Positions 35,954-48,688 are shown, counted from the first letter of the stretch. The stretch: 64,000 nucleotides of DNA from Aphanomyces cochlioides (GCA_019828595.1 JAHQRK010000021.1:248001-312000), one strand, 5' to 3'. Numbers and translations: made by a program. The notes: generated by a model not told the origin, from the letters alone.

Positions 35954-36993
35954 ATGAGCGTCAGTCCCATGAGCAACGCCGAGTTCCTTGCTCTAGTGAC
36001 AAGTGCTCTCGACCGATGTGGCGGTAATGTTGGTGAGTTCATGTCTTTCATGGAAGTGTTACTTTCCAGTCATGTCATAAGATTGCGCCCTGAACGCCCA
36101 ATAGTATCCTACAACAATTAGATGCGCTTGAAGCACTGGCGTTGACATGCCAGCGCCTTGCTGAACCGTCGAGATTGTACACCGTCGCCAACGAATTTGG
36201 CCGATCTGTGGAGGCTTGCAGCCGTATCGTCTATCCTACAGTACGTGAGATACACTCATCTTTTGCCGACATACTGTATTTGCATCAGGAGCTCTTTTCG
36301 CGGCGCTCACGTATGTGTAATGTATGATCAATCAATGACTAGTCTATAGATCAGTATGCATCAGCCATTGAGCGCAAGAGTGGTTTGGTTGGGTTGCGTA
36401 CGTGTGTTGGTTTCATCGACGGAACTAAGCAATATATTGCTCGTCCCAGTGCTCGGGACCATGCGCCTGCCGATGAAAATCTCCAACGAGCCGTGTATAA
36501 TGGCCACCCCCGTCATCATTGCATGAATTGGCAAGGCATTGTGTGTCCCGACGGAATCATCATCAGCATGTTCGGCCCCGTTGAGGGACGTCGGCATGAT
36601 GCGACTGTCCTGTCCATGAGTCGTGTGCTGGAGCGAATGATGGATGATCCATTCCTGAAATCCTACTGTTTGTATGGCGATCCCGCGTATGGTTGCCGTC
36701 AGTGCTTGTCGTGTCCCTTTGGAAATGCTTCCCCTGGCTCGTTTCAAGCGATATTCAACTCCTCTATGAGTTATGTGAGGGAGTCAGTGGAGTGGAGCTT
36801 TCATCTTGTGAAAAGCCTTTGGGGATTTGTGTCGTATGACAAGAAAATGAAGGTGCGCAACTCTCCAATTGGAATGTTTTGGCTTGTTGCAACATTGCTC
36901 ACCAACTGCCACACCTGCATGAAGTCTCGCGGCAACCAAGTCTCGATGTACTTCGACATGAAGCCGCCTTCAATCGATGAATATTTGGCATGA
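35954..36993 (+). pseudogene. Harbinger transposase (DDE_4 type)
   Basis: The N-terminal part starts MSVSPMSNAEFLALV; frame is lost near 36095 and resumes as LDALEALALTCQRLAEPSRLYTVANEFGRS, the usual HTH region. A probable 41-nt intron (36309-36349) ends at TCTATAG. The main exon to TGA/TAA at 36993 has VGFIDGTKQ, VCPDGIIISMFGPVEGRRHD, YGDPAYG and RESVEWSFHLVKSLWGF, the D-D-E set of PIF/Harbinger. One indel separates it from a complete gene. It would cut and paste the element with help from the Myb-like partner. Confidence 0.86.
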
Positions 36994-37301
36994 AAGGATG
37001 TTAATCCATTGAATAGGTGATTTTGTTTAACAAAAGGATTTTCGTTTTGATTATACTAACGTTTGTATAATGCACGGTTCATAAATCCCTTGAACAGCAA
37101 TAAAATGGAATAATATTACTCAATCCGCAAACATTCTGTTTAAAAAATCTTCAAAAGATACAAATTTTGCGATTTTGTTTCAAAATTATTACATATTTGT
37201 TGAAATTCTTAACTAAATTTGTCCAAATTTTCATATTTTTGGCAAATATTGAACTTTAATTAGGGAAATTCATGAATGAATGTCAGTGTATATTTTTATT
37301 G

Positions 37302-38014
37302 TTACTTTGGTTGTCTTTGGAGAAGTGCAAGTATCATTTCTTGCATTGCAGCGTGCTGCTCAGCCTGCTGTGTCGCTTGCTCTCTGTCAAATTCAAGACG
37401 GCCTTGCATGAGTTGGACAAGTTTTGCCTCATTTTCTTGTTTTTGCTGGATACCTCGTTGGATGGTGTCGAGCAGCGCGTTCGCGTCTGGAAGCGAAGGC
37501 TTTGCGCGTTGCTTTTTCGGCTTGTTGTTGCTATCGCCTTGAATGATCTCTTTCATGGCCATTTGGCGCATGAGCAAGCCCGAGTTTTCGATGCCTTCGG
37601 CTTTGCGTTTAGCCCGCTCTTTCAGCGTTTCGGTTTGCGATGCATGGTCATCCATTCGGCTCTTGATATCAGTCAAAAGTTGATCACGCTCGTTGTATTC
37701 TTCCGTCGTACCAGACTTGCGCTTGGACCGCGTTTCATCGAGTTGGAAGCGCTTCAGCAGCAGTCGAATCGAGCCCTGAGATTCGTTCCTTTCTTCGGCA
37801 TATCAAAGTCTTGCCGCCGATTTAGGTCGTCGGCAATTCGTGACCACTTCTCCATGACGAAGCCATGGTCAGCCTCCCATGGCTTCTCATGAACAACTTG
37901 ACTGAGCAAGGTGATGTCGTGGCGGCACGCAAACTTGCCTAAGGATGGCTCGACATGTTCGGCGTCATGCGCTTCTTTGTCTTCTCTTGGCATGACTTCT
38001 ACACTGGTCAACAC
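37302..38014 (-). pseudogene. Harbinger Myb/SANT-like accessory protein
   Basis: The minus-strand frame from 38014 reads FACRHDITLLSQVVHEKPWEAD ... MEKWSRIADDLNRR, a Myb/SANT-like DNA-binding domain. After one missing base near 37760 the other frame continues LLLKRFQLDETRSKR, TTEEYNERDQLLTDIKSRMDDH, and then a glutamine-rich coiled coil ending LALLQRQPK. In Harbinger elements such a partner brings the transposase to DNA and to the nucleus. It converges on the transposase gene. Confidence 0.82.
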
Positions 38015-38324
38015 ACAAGAGCTTTTTCAATACGGAAATGTACGGATACGACTTCTCTCCGAATCCCAAGCAACGAACAAGTTTTCAGCTTTCGTCATGC
38101 AAAACCTGAAGTGAGTTCAGGTTTCACTCCTCCTTCAGGAATAATGTTTTAGAGGTTTATCATTTTATACAAGAAACCCAAAATGTGAACCCAAAATTTG
38201 GTGCTTCGAAAACTCTCTAATAAAGCGCAAAAAGGTGTAGTACTCCCGCCATAAATCGTCTCTAAATATTCATAAATACCCTAAATTTAATATCCAGTAT
38301 AAATGTATATATGTAAAATAAAGT

Positions 38325-38576
38325 TTGAGAGGTTTTCGCCAGGCGCTTCGCGCTTTGTCGGAGTCGTCACAAGCTGAAAACCGTTCCCGAGGTCGTCCTG
38401 TATCCAATTATGGGCCTAAAAAGGCACTCAAACAGTTCAAGAATAAGATCGTTGACTACGAGTATCGTTTGAAAGTCATCAAGCTGCATGAGGCACTTGG
38501 AATGCCTACAGTACTGGATACGCCGTACTCGACTCTTGGCCCAACGCAACGCGAAAGCACTAGGAAGAAGATATAC
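38325..38576 (+). pseudogene. pogo-like transposase, N-terminal part
   Basis: The frame carries RGRPVSNYGPKKALKQF and then YRLKVIKLHEALGMPTVLDTPYSTLGPTQRESTRKKIY, similar to the psq-type helix-turn-helix of pogo/Tigger transposases. It is cut at 38576 by a LINE and continues in frame at 47685 after the 15-bp duplication. No convincing ATG was found; the region upstream is AT-rich and abuts the mariner element. Confidence 0.72.
38562..38576 (+). repeat. LINE target duplication, left copy
   Basis: AGGAAGAAGATATAC, repeated exactly at 47685-47699. It frames the 9.1-kb LINE and lies inside the pogo-like coding sequence. Confidence 0.9.
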
Positions 38577-38593
38577 ATTCCTAAATTTGCTGT

Positions 38594-41245
38594 GTGACCC
38601 ACAAGTGGTACTTTACACCCATGGGTACCTCGGACATCCGTCCCGACACGCCGCTGGCGAACACGACAACGCCTCAACCTCGACCACCGGCAGCACCGCC
38701 AGATCGGCCTTCAAACCCTCGGTGCTCGCATTCCCCGCCCCGACGCCACAGCCAACGACTCCGCCTGCGGCAACAGCAAACTGCCATACCACCCACCGTG
38801 CCCAGCGCGCCAGTCGAACACAACACCACACCTCCCGTTCAAGCCTCCCAGCCCGCTAACACTAGCATTGACGATCCGTCAGATGGCCACAGACCAGCGC
38901 TACCAAGCCACAAGGCAACCGCCGACCCAGCATTGCTGGCCTGTCAGGCCCTCCACCCTCCTCCACCGATACGCTTGGCAACTGGCTTGACGAGCCACAT
39001 CCCCAGGTCAACTCACCCGCACGTCCCTTCTGGGAGCATCAACACCAACGGCTCTTCCCGCTCTTCCAACGACCAATGCCCATTCTCTTTCCCCTCTTTA
39101 CATCCCCGTCCCACACGCCGTTGGCCACATCTCCATCCTGCCACGCTAATGATACCCACCCCGACCCAGAACCCGGCGCAGGACTCGCCAGCTGGTTCCA
39201 ATTCCACCCCACCCGCGCAGGCCACTGCACCTATGGCGTCACCGGCCGTAGCCGCCGATGGGACATCGAATGTGCTCCAACCCCCACCCCAGCAGCCAGC
39301 GGCTTCCTCGCCGACTCCGCCTGACCCGCGCAACCTGATTACCGTCGAAGACTACCGCAAACGAAAACGCGATGCGGATGCCGACAGTGGCTCCTCCAAG
39401 CGCATCCCACCCATTACCCAGCCTGTCCCTGCTCCGTCAACACTGGCTCCAGCGCTGTCAGCTCCTACAGCAACAAACGTGCCCCTCCACACACAAGCAA
39501 CCACCATGGACGACACGCATCAGGGCGCAGATATGCAGGACTCAGAGCTACAGGCCCAATCCTCTGACCAGCAGCCATCTGGCGCATCCCCTCCCCCCGT
39601 AGACCGGGCCTTGACGAAGTACGCGATGAATGCCACCCACCCGTACCCTACGCGCAAGACAGCATCTTCTCGGCTTCTGAAGATGACCTTTTTCCTACGC
39701 TCACAGCCGAAGAAATCACTACCATTGAGGAGGCCTTTGCTCAATCTACCAACACCCTCTTATTCCACCTCAATCCTGAAGAAGCCACACGCTGGAACAT
39801 CCTCAACTTCCGTGAGGAAATCACCTCCGACTGCAAGTATTTTTTCGACATTACGTTTCAAACGCCCCTCACGGGCTCTGCCGCCGTCCTGATGGGTATC
39901 CCGAACGAACGCCATATTGGGGCCTGGTCGGCCGCCAAACGTGGCTACATGCTTTTACCTCAAGCAATGATTATGATGTCTTACCAACACGCGGCCACCA
40001 ACGACCCTCCCCAGAGCCTTAACCAGCTGGAATACTCCAACACGGACTACATGTCCCCCAACGACCTTCGCAAGGCTTTCCGCGCCTTAGGCGCCCCGGA
40101 ATATATTGTCTGCAGTCATTCCAGAAACGGCGACAATACGCGCCGCACGGAGCGCTGGCCAAGTATTGGCTGTATCAACCGCCGCACTGACAAACTCTTC
40201 AAATTCCGAGTTATGTTTCCTAGTTAAGCCATCACCGAACAAGTCTATAGCAACTACCATGCGCTCCGACGCTCCCAGAGCACGCACGAAGGGATCCCCA
40301 ACTCCCTCCAACTGCGACCGCTCAGTGAGCTCCATTGGGATCAGCCATCTCGCACCCTTTACAATCCCCTTCTTCCCTCCAACAGTCACCTCCGTAATAC
40401 CAAACTCCGCTTGTCGCCCGTACCACCGACAGTCCGGGCAGCGGACATTGCACTTGTGCTCGAGGACCAAGTTTTTGACTATACGGATGTGGACATCACA
40501 GGCACAGTTGCCACTGTCACCTTTTACAACTCCGACATCCGAGATATTGCTTGGCAAGCATGGCGCGCTGACCCCCTAGTTGTTCGAGGCCACATCCTCG
40601 CAGTCTCTGCTCTTACGGGTGCGCTACAGCGACCACCGCCATCTTCGGCGCTCCTTACGTGCCATGACTGTGGCCGACTAGGCCATATCGCCTCTGAATG
40701 CACGGTGTTCCAAGAACTCGATGACCATGGCCGCCCCATCCGGCCGCAAGCTGCACCAGCTCCCAACTCTCAATATGACCCCCGGCGAGACACCTGACCC
40801 AGCAAGGCACGCTCGGGCTTACTCGGCACCAGTACCTCAGAAAGGCCGTAGCGCCAGTCATGGCACAACCCAAGTGGTAGCAACCAAGCCATCCGGCGCT
40901 GCAGGCACCTCACTTGCATCCTCCGATGTCCGCCGACTTCAAGAAAGCTTCCTGCGCATGGAAGCAGAAACTAAACGGCACAGTGAAGAACTCGCCAAAG
41001 TCAAAGCCGAAAACACGGCCCAACAAGCACAACTTGCAGAACAGGCGGCACAACTGGCCATGCATGCCGCACACCACACGGCTACCCAACAGGCGTTGGA
41101 AGAGCAAGCGCGCGTGCAAGCCCAGGCAGCGGAAGACAGACAAGCCATGAAGGCCAACATTGCTCAAGCAATTGCGCTTCTCACCCAGGCTGCATCTCCT
41201 TCGGCTCCGTTGGCTCCTCCGTCCACCGATCGTCAGCAAAACTAA
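38594..41245 (+). pseudogene. LINE ORF1 (Gag-like, CCHC and coiled coil), broken
   Basis: The first 350 codons are low-complexity, rich in P, S, T, A and Q. After a frameshift near 39650 a folded part follows (FPTLTAEEITTIEEAFAQS ... GSAAVLMGIPNERHIGAWSAAKRG ... LRKAFRALGAPEY) to TAA near 40227. The same frame continues after that stop and has one zinc knuckle, CHDCGRLGHIASEC, near 40662-40703. After another frameshift near 40790 a frame to 41245 forms an alanine/glutamine-rich coiled coil (RRLQESFLRMEAETKRHSEELAKV). ORF1 proteins bind element RNA. Confidence 0.78.
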
Positions 41246-41415
41246 CACAAGGGCGTCGCATACGGCCGCCGGCGTCGTTTTACCTTCCCAGGCCGTTTAT
41301 ATACACATGATTACTCCTCATATCATTCCTGTTTACTGGTGTTACCGCATCCCCTACCCATACGCACACTCTCCAACATGCTCTGCCCCTCGCGCCTGGC
41401 TTAGAACTCCCCGTT

Positions 41416-42540
41416 TTGGATCACATCTCCTTTGGCCACACAGGCCTGCCCTCTTCTGATGACTCTGCCAACTCAGAATGTAGTGATCAACGCCTTCAAG
41501 CGACTTCACCCTTGGAGGCCCTGTCACACCGCTCCAAACGGGGTCCACATCGCAGGAAGCCCTGGAGGCCAGCCAAATACAACTTAATTCCACCACAACT
41601 AGGCACTGACTGGTCCCCGACTGATGCAATCCGTACGCGTGAAGCACGCCAATATGAATCGTACCTCGGCCATTCTGTTCCTCCCCCCGTTACACGTGAC
41701 ACTGTCCTCCGCATAGCTACAACAAACATCAACAAAAACACCAAGACAAAACTACAAGCTGAACTTGGTGAATGGTTTATCGCAAACCAACTTGACTTTG
41801 CCATTCTGGCGGATGCTGACCTTGGCGCTCAGCCTTTCCACATCTGGTGTACCCAGACCAATGGCTCATCACGTCCGGGCCTAGCCACACTCAGCGCTGG
41901 CAGGGTTGCGATTCTTTATGACTACCAGAGGTGGCACTCAAGACTTCGGCTCACGGATACCACATCCTCACCATCAGGGCGTAGTATTGCGATCCATCTA
42001 AGACTGGGCCAACGTGGCAAACTCACGCTCCTTGGCACATACTGCCCAGCATCGCCTCACACTTGCCGTGATGAAACAAAACATGAATGGGACTGGCTCG
42101 CTGAGCACACGCCGCCACCAGCGCCACGCATGCTAGTGTTGCTCGCGGGCGACTTCAACACTTATGGCACAAATCCACTGGATCGGTCAAGCCCAGCCCA
42201 GCGATCCCAGGCCAGCACGGCCATGGGCGAAGCCTTTGAGTCCTGGCAACAACTCCACAACTGGACATCTACGTTTCGTTCCCTCCACCCACAAGTACCC
42301 CGATATACCTATGCCCGGGCGGGCACCGCAGTAGCTCTTGACGACATCCTTATCCAGACCAGGGCAGCACATTGCCTCCAAGCCAGTGGCATCTGGATCG
42401 GTTCATTGCATTCCATTGACCACATTGGCACGCCTATCACACAAATCGCACTAGACCACCACTGGTTCTCCAGCACCCAACTCAAAGGGTCCAACCCATC
42501 CGTGTGGTTAACACACGCAACACTACGGAGGCCGACCTGA
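41416..42540 (+). pseudogene. LINE ORF2, endonuclease domain
   Basis: The frame has the elements of an AP-endonuclease-like domain: an N in TTNINKN, the segment FAILADADL where QET-type residues usually stand, LLAGDFNTYG, VALDDILI and a final DHH. This enzyme nicks the target DNA to prime reverse transcription. The frame ends at TGA 42538-42540, where the next ORF2 frame already overlaps (from 42504), so one indel separates endonuclease and RT. Confidence 0.8.
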
Positions 42541-44780
42541 CACACTTCACCCAACACACGACTCACCTTCTGCAAACTCTGCAACTCCCACCGCTCGCAC
42601 AGCAGGATGCCGACCCAGCGACTATCAGCCACTGGCTCGAAACTGCTATGCACAACCTATACGCCATCTTATACGGTAGTGCCAAAAAACTGTGGGGCGA
42701 AACCAGTCAAACGCAACGGGCCATTAATCGAGCGACGGCTATCAAACGCTCAAATCGCTGCATGGCACAATGGCGTCACATTCTGCGTCTCCACGCTGAT
42801 CAAGCACTCACTACCCCCGATATAATCCGACTCACTGACCAAATCCAATGGCCCAAATGGGTTCGTGATCCAGCCAAGCTTCCAACGGATTGTCCTCATG
42901 CCCAAGGGGCGACTTCATTACACCACTGGTGGCACAACAGACCTAGTGCCACACCAGATGCGCATGGCCAATGGCGCATTTGGCTTATGACCGGCTGGAC
43001 ACATTGGCACAGTTTCTACCACAGCAGGCGCCGCTGGCGCACTACAGCTCAGCGCATCTTTGCTCAACGCTATCGAACTGAGCTCTTTACTGGACACCAC
43101 ACGCGACGGTTCCTCCAAAATGCCCTCGGGCGACCCACGCCTCCCATCTCCATCCGCAATACTATGGTGAACCACCCTGATGGTACTCGGACATATTCTG
43201 AAAATAAAGCCGATGTGACGGCAGCTCTCCAGCATCTCCTTGACAATTGGATTCCTCCGACGGAACGCACTGAGCGACCTGCCCACCTCTCCACACTATC
43301 ACCCACAGACCTGCCTCAGGCGCCACGTTTCGTCCGTGAATGGTTATTACATGACATGCACCGACCCGAACATATTGCCCCTGGCTTCATCCATGAAGAC
43401 CAATGCACATGGGAGACGTATACATATACCCCTGAGATGCAGCAACGTTGTGACCGGTACCTCCGTAAACACGTTGCTCCTGGCTATGGTGGCGTCTCCC
43501 AGGAACTGTGGATTGCCGCCCCTCCGGCCATTCGCGAGCGCGAACGCCTTATTATCAATACCATCCTTCGCACGGGCTGTGTCCCGCCATGTCTCGGCCG
43601 CAAACAAATGTTTTACCTTGCTAAATCCGACACAGCCCATGGCATAGTTAACCTTGATCCTGGCCTACCACCCTGGCGTCCCATTACAGTACAAAGTGCC
43701 TTCACGAGCCGCATCTTCATGGTCATACGGGACTATATCACCCCGATCATACCCAATGAGCCACTCCAACATGGATTTCAAAAGGACCGCACGGTCTAGG
43801 ATGCGGTCATCCTGACATCCCTACTCATCGATCGCGCTCGGCGCTCAAAGTCGGAACTTTTCCTTACATCGAAAGACTGCCTCAAATGTTTTGATCGTGT
43901 TCCTTCGTGGGTCATGGAATATGTTTATCTTAAACTGGGAGTACCACCGACGCCCAGGAAACTCATGGCTCATTTTCTTGGAGCCAGTCAAATTGATATA
44001 CGCACGGCCTTTGGCTGGGTGGATGGTGGTCATCGTGACTTTGGCCTTGGGCAAGGCTCTATCCTAGCAGTTATGCACATCGGCTACTACATGGATATCC
44101 TCCAACAGCAACAACAGCGCGGGATAGATCCCATCAAACTCTCCCATCACCAACATCCCGAAGGCCAGACCCAAAGGTCCATTGGTAGCTTCCTCTTTGT
44201 CGATGATGCTCTCGACGTTGCCACATCATACGCAGGCATCCAACACCGTGCTGCCACATCAAATATCTTCACAGGCACATATGCTTCTGGTGGTGTTTTT
44301 GGGGCAGATAAATCCTTCATGCTTTACCTCTCATCCCACCACTACCCAGCAATCTCGCTCAACGACGGCCTAGGCGAACCTCAACCGGTAAAGGTCATTG
44401 CGCCTATTGATGAATTTAAACATTTGGGTATCCACCAAGGAGTGGGAGTCCAATGGGCGGCCAACACTCAAGCCCTCTGGCAGCGCCTTAAGCGGCAAGC
44501 AGAACAACTTGCACCTAAACGCCTCACAGGGGCAGAATTTCGATACATCGTCAATGCCGTCTGGCTTCCTAGTATCCTCTATCGATGTGCGCTTAGCGAC
44601 TCCCTCTCTATTGCCTCTGCCTTTGACGTCCTTATCCGCAAGACGGCCAAGCGCGTCCTCCATCTACCACACGATCATCCCACAGAGTGGTTTTACGATA
44701 CGATGGATGGACTCGGCCTCCACAACTGCGAGCGCCTAACAGGGCCAACGCATGTACCAAGTACTCCGAATTGCCAATGA
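42504..44780 (+). pseudogene. LINE ORF2, reverse transcriptase domain
   Basis: A linker (RAINRATAIKRSNRCMAQWRHI) leads to RT: WRPITVQSAFTSRIFM, LQHGFQKDRTV, FLTSKDCLKCFDRVP with the first catalytic D, GLGQGSILAVMHIGYYMD, and FLFVDDALD with the catalytic pair near 44200. TAG at 43797-43799 interrupts it in frame. At about 44740 the frame shifts and the thumb-like region continues from 44752 to 45429 in another frame. Confidence 0.84.
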
Positions 44781-47520
44781 TACTGGCTCTCCAGCCTATG
44801 ATGCACTCATGGATGCATTGGAAGCGTACCAAATCCAGATGGGTCTCACTGACCATCCCCTAGCTTCTCCGGTTCCGCCGCCACCCTCCGATACATCATT
44901 CCTGGGCACGACGATCCGAATCGCGGCAGCATCGGCCCACAAATACACCATCCACGCCACATGGCGCTCCCCACCTGAATGTCGCTCGACACGTCCCTGT
45001 GATCGGTCTATCTGGACGCACCTCTCTCCAGCCTTAAGCACCACGCTCTTGCAAATTAACAAAGCCTCCAGGCTGAAAGTCCGCTGGCTGGGCGACATCA
45101 CAAATGAATGTGGTGCCCAACTCCTCGCTTTAGAGACCCTCCAAATCCGCTTTGGCTGGACAGCGGCACAACTTGCCAAATTTGAGCCTATATGGTCATC
45201 GATTGCTCTTGCACCGCAGCCCCCCCCGCTGGCCTTTGCCAATCTACCATTCCGTGGTCGACCCGACAGCCCTTCCAGGCAAATCTGCTACCGGCATCAG
45301 TCCAACGACGCCTTATTCCGCTCCCTCTGCTATTGCGTCCTCTCGGTCGAGCACGCAGCCAACACCCTCAGGGCATCCATGCCATCCACATCCCACTTGG
45401 ATCTCTCCTCATTATCCCTATCCTCCTGACCCGCCCAGGCCATCCTGACATTCTCAGCTATCAAATTGGACGCCGGAACTCTCTTCAAACGCGCATAACG
45501 CCATCAGGCACTGATATTGCGGTCACCTACTGGTACGAACAGCGAAGGGGCAGTGGCATCTGGTATGCGCCAGGCAAACGGGATCACCGTCGCTCCACAC
45601 GCCTTACCCCTCTCTCACGTTGCTTTCCAGCCGCTGGCAATACACTTCCGACATCCACCCCGGGCAAAGCTAAATTCCTGGTCTGGACAGACACCTCCTG
45701 GACTGACCCCGGCACACGCCGCACGTACACAGGCCACAATGACCGTAGCTGCATCGCTACAACCTGGGAGCAAGACCTCGCCTTTGAAGAGACGTACCGT
45801 GCCACGGGTCGACCACCTGACCTCGTACACCGATGTACTGGATGCCTCCGACACCTTGCGCTCAACCAGTGTGCAAACTGCCAACAGCATCACCATCCAG
45901 AATGTGTTCGCTGCACCGACCGGCCAGAGGAGCCCACTGCAGACTCTCCAACACTCTTTTCCTGTGCCACGCACCAGACTGACCCTATTACGCACGCTGT
46001 AGGCGACGGCAGTGTACTTCATGCTGGTACTGCGGATGCCAGCGGCAGCTGAAGTTTAATCATTCCATCCCCCCAGGACCCCCCATAGTATGTCCACTCA
46101 AGGTCGCCCAGATGTCACCTCTCTCGACCTGACGTCGACGCGATGTGAGGCGCACAGCCTGCTCTATGGCCTCCATATCACTGGTGATCGTAACACACAA
46201 ATTTGCGATAACCAAGCAGCCATTGGCCTCATCACCAAGGCACGAGACCTCAAGCGGAAGGCACTTACTCCCAAATACCGTGACCCCCATCGGGTGGAAC
46301 TCCGTTCATTCATGCACCTTCTTTCCCCTGAAGGATCCTTTCGAGGTACCTGGATACGCTTACCAAGAAAACTCCCACACGGATGGCCCTATCCTCACCC
46401 AACAACGTCTAGCACTAGCACGAGCTGACTCCCTTGCCGCGGAGGCACACACGGCAACCATGCCCATGTCTTATGCTTCCCTCCTCAAACGTGACGCGTG
46501 GGAACTACCCGACCATTCTGGCAAACCTGTTTTTGGTAACACTGGCCGTTGCCTCAATTGCATACAACAACAACGCTCCTGGGCTGCGCGCCAAGCTCTC
46601 TCAGGAAACCCTGCCCGTCATACCATGGTTGACGATCGCACATCAACACCAAAACTCTGCCGATGGTCGGCACTGGAAACGCGCTTCTTCTGGAAAGCGA
46701 CAACATACGCTGCATACGAATGCGCGGAAACACCGCATCCACCATGACTGGTCTCCCGTCTGCCGATGCTGTTCCCAGGACACGTTTGACTCTCAAGAGC
46801 ACCGCTTCGGCATTACTACACCCATTTGCACTGCAGCGTTGCATCTCACCAATCACATCCACCTGGCTTTAGCCACCCAGCTCTCCTCACACTGGATGCC
46901 AGATCATGAAATCTACCTTCCACTTCAATGCCAGTTAGTGGCTGCTTCCCAAAACCACTTTCCACTCAGACCTGCCTGGCACCACGCCTCAACGCGGAAT
47001 ACCTCCACACACCATCAAGGACCCCTCACGATGATCGCCATCTCACCCACCAGGTGGGTCCTTGCTCTCCATATCCAGCGGATAATCGGCTCACTCCAGC
47101 CGGCGAATCTCACCCCCATCCTCGCTCAACTCCAGTGGGAAAATCCGCTTCCCACACGCCGGCCTTATGGCTTCCTTCTCCCACGTTGGCTTTACCAAAT
47201 GACGCTCGGGTCTTTTCCTACTCTCGCTCCACGCGAGTGAACGCACAATTGCAACTATCAGGCAACAAGGCGGTCAAGTGGCCATGCAGACTGCAAACCG
47301 TGCGATCCGCGCTAAACGCCGGGCACATGATGCACTCCCAGTCGGCCATGACGCTCGCTTGGCCAAACGGAGAACGTTCGTTGCCCACTCAGCCAAACTC
47401 TGGCACACCCATCGCTCGATGATGCTCCATCCAGAGCAACCCCCGGTCCTTACGCCGCCTACACGACGCCTTCGGCGAAGACCCCCCAGGAAGCCCCCTG
47501 ATCCTCCTTCCACCGGCTAA
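44752..47520 (+). pseudogene. LINE ORF2, connection, RNase H and C-terminal region
   Basis: After RT the coding is scattered over frames at 44752-45429, 45192-46052, 46090-46428 and 46434-47240. RNase H is recognisable by a D in VGDGSVLHAG (about 46000), E in RCEAHSLLYGL and D in ICDNQAAIGL (about 46203). Further on, paired cysteines occur (CLNC near 46552, CRCC near 46764), possibly a zinc finger. A last basic, alanine-rich frame ends at 47520. The rest to 47684 is 3' untranslated. Several indels and stops make this part dead. Confidence 0.72.
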
Positions 47521-47684
47521 TAGCCGCAGCGGCGCCCCCGCTTGATGCCCGCCAGCATCCTTCAGCAACCTTATGTATATAATGTGTGTCTGTTACCTCC
47601 GCTAGGTTAGCCCTAGTACGCGGCCTGTGGCTGCATTGCGCCCGCCGAGAGAGAGTAACTTTACTGCGTAATAACAAATAACAA

Positions 47685-48267
47685 AGGAAGAAGATATACG
47701 GGTGGGTTGCTGCAAAGGACAATATTGTTGCCAAAGCGTGCAGTCCAAGAACTTCGCATCACACGTCTGTGCGTGCATTCGGCACTGGAACGATACTCCC
47801 AGCCAACATAGCTTGCTCAGTGAATCCATAGCATGAGACGTGATGATGTTCCCGTCACATATGAGATGTTCCGCGTTATGGCTCTTGAAATGGCAACTGA
47901 CGCTGGGATCAAGGATCAAGAATTCAAGACAAGCATACGATGGGTCCAAGGTGTCAGAAGGCGTCACAGCTTTGCTTGGCGTGTAAAGACTAGAATCAGT
48001 CAAGTGTAAAACGATGACGATGACGAGACTTTGCGGGAGTTCTCCAAGAAGATTCGAAAGCTCATGCAGCAAGAAGGAATCGACGTTGTCCACAATGCTG
48101 ACCAAACGGTAATAAACTACGATTGTCTACCAACGAAGGCACTTAATGGACGTGGCGAGAAAATGGTATGGGTGAAATGTGGCAGTAGATCGAAGGAGAG
48201 AGACACGGTCATGATATTGTCTTTAATAGTTAATGCACTGAGCATTCGTGAAAATCCAACTACGTAA
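47685..48267 (+). pseudogene. pogo-like transposase, rest of the gene
   Basis: Continuing in frame after the duplication: KKIYGWVAAKDNIVAKACSP, then FGTGTILPANIA, then after stops VRDDVPVTYEMFRVMALEMA and RRRHSFAWRVKTRIS, the second helix-turn-helix (Tc5/CENP-B type). The DDE part begins HNADQTVINYD ... GRGEKMVWVKCGSRSKERDTVM, which is characteristic of pogo transposases, with the first catalytic D. The frame ends at TAA near 48267 and the remaining catalytic residues are not recognisable. TGA/TAA stops near 47830 and at 48007 also break it. Confidence 0.78.
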
Positions 48268-48688
48268 AGCTGGCACTAGTTCAGAGCTACAACATGTTCA
48301 GAGCATGCATAAACGTCTCGCTACATATTCAGGCGATTTGAAGCCAAACTCGGATTCATGTTTGGTCTCACTCAAATATCGCCTCATGCTTTGCGGCTAT
48401 GGATACACGATCTTGATCATGGAGTAGATAACCCGAGAAGTATTTTTTAGACTCATCACAATGCTTGGTCATGTCATTTATAGACCGCTATGAAACACAA
48501 TATATGGTAAAGGCGAGTCACAAAGTTTATAGGCTAGGATTAAATGCTATATGGCTATGGAGAGTCTCATGCAGAATGCAAAAGATAGCTGGTTGATTTC
48601 ATTCATTGAAGTTTCTAAAAGGACAGTGCTCAATCTGCGCGACGATTGAACGACCAATTCATTCAAAACCAATGAGCTAAGGTAATAT
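48268..48688. other. decayed sequence after the pogo-like gene
   Basis: Probably the remainder of the pogo-like element; no catalytic motif could be read. No other gene was seen. Confidence 0.4.

Larger units (their letters stand above)
35759..38218 (+). mobile_element. PIF/Harbinger element inserted in the mariner terminal repeat
   Basis: Ends are AGAGAGTTTTCGAA and its complement TTCGAAAACTCTCT. Comparison with the uninterrupted left mariner repeat shows AAT duplicated at 35756-35758 and 38219-38221, a 3-bp duplication as expected for PIF/Harbinger. Two convergent genes lie inside: a DDE transposase on the plus strand and a Myb/SANT-like accessory gene on the minus strand, the classical Harbinger pair. 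Confidence 0.92.
34064..38237 (+). mobile_element. Tc1/mariner-superfamily element with about 200-bp inverted repeats
   Basis: The left end starts CACCTTTTTGCGC after TA at 34062-34063; the right end is its complement, ending GCGCAAAAAGGTG before TA at 38238-38239. The inverted repeats extend 207 bp on the left (34064-34270) and 201 bp on the right (35577-35758 plus 38219-38237), the right one split by a Harbinger element. One transposase gene lies between them. TA duplication, long inverted repeats and a DDE transposase with the NPIE motif place it in Tc1/mariner. Confidence 0.92.
38577..47684 (+). mobile_element. 9.1-kb LINE with APE endonuclease, RT and RNase H
   Basis: The element lies between two exact 15-bp copies of AGGAAGAAGATATAC and ends in a short TAACAAA-type tail (ATAACAAATAACAA). 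ORF1 has a long proline/serine/threonine-rich part, a CCHC knuckle and a coiled coil; ORF2 has an AP-type endonuclease, reverse transcriptase and a late RNase H. The base composition is markedly C-rich compared with its surroundings. It appears full-length, but the reading frames are broken many times. Confidence 0.9.
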
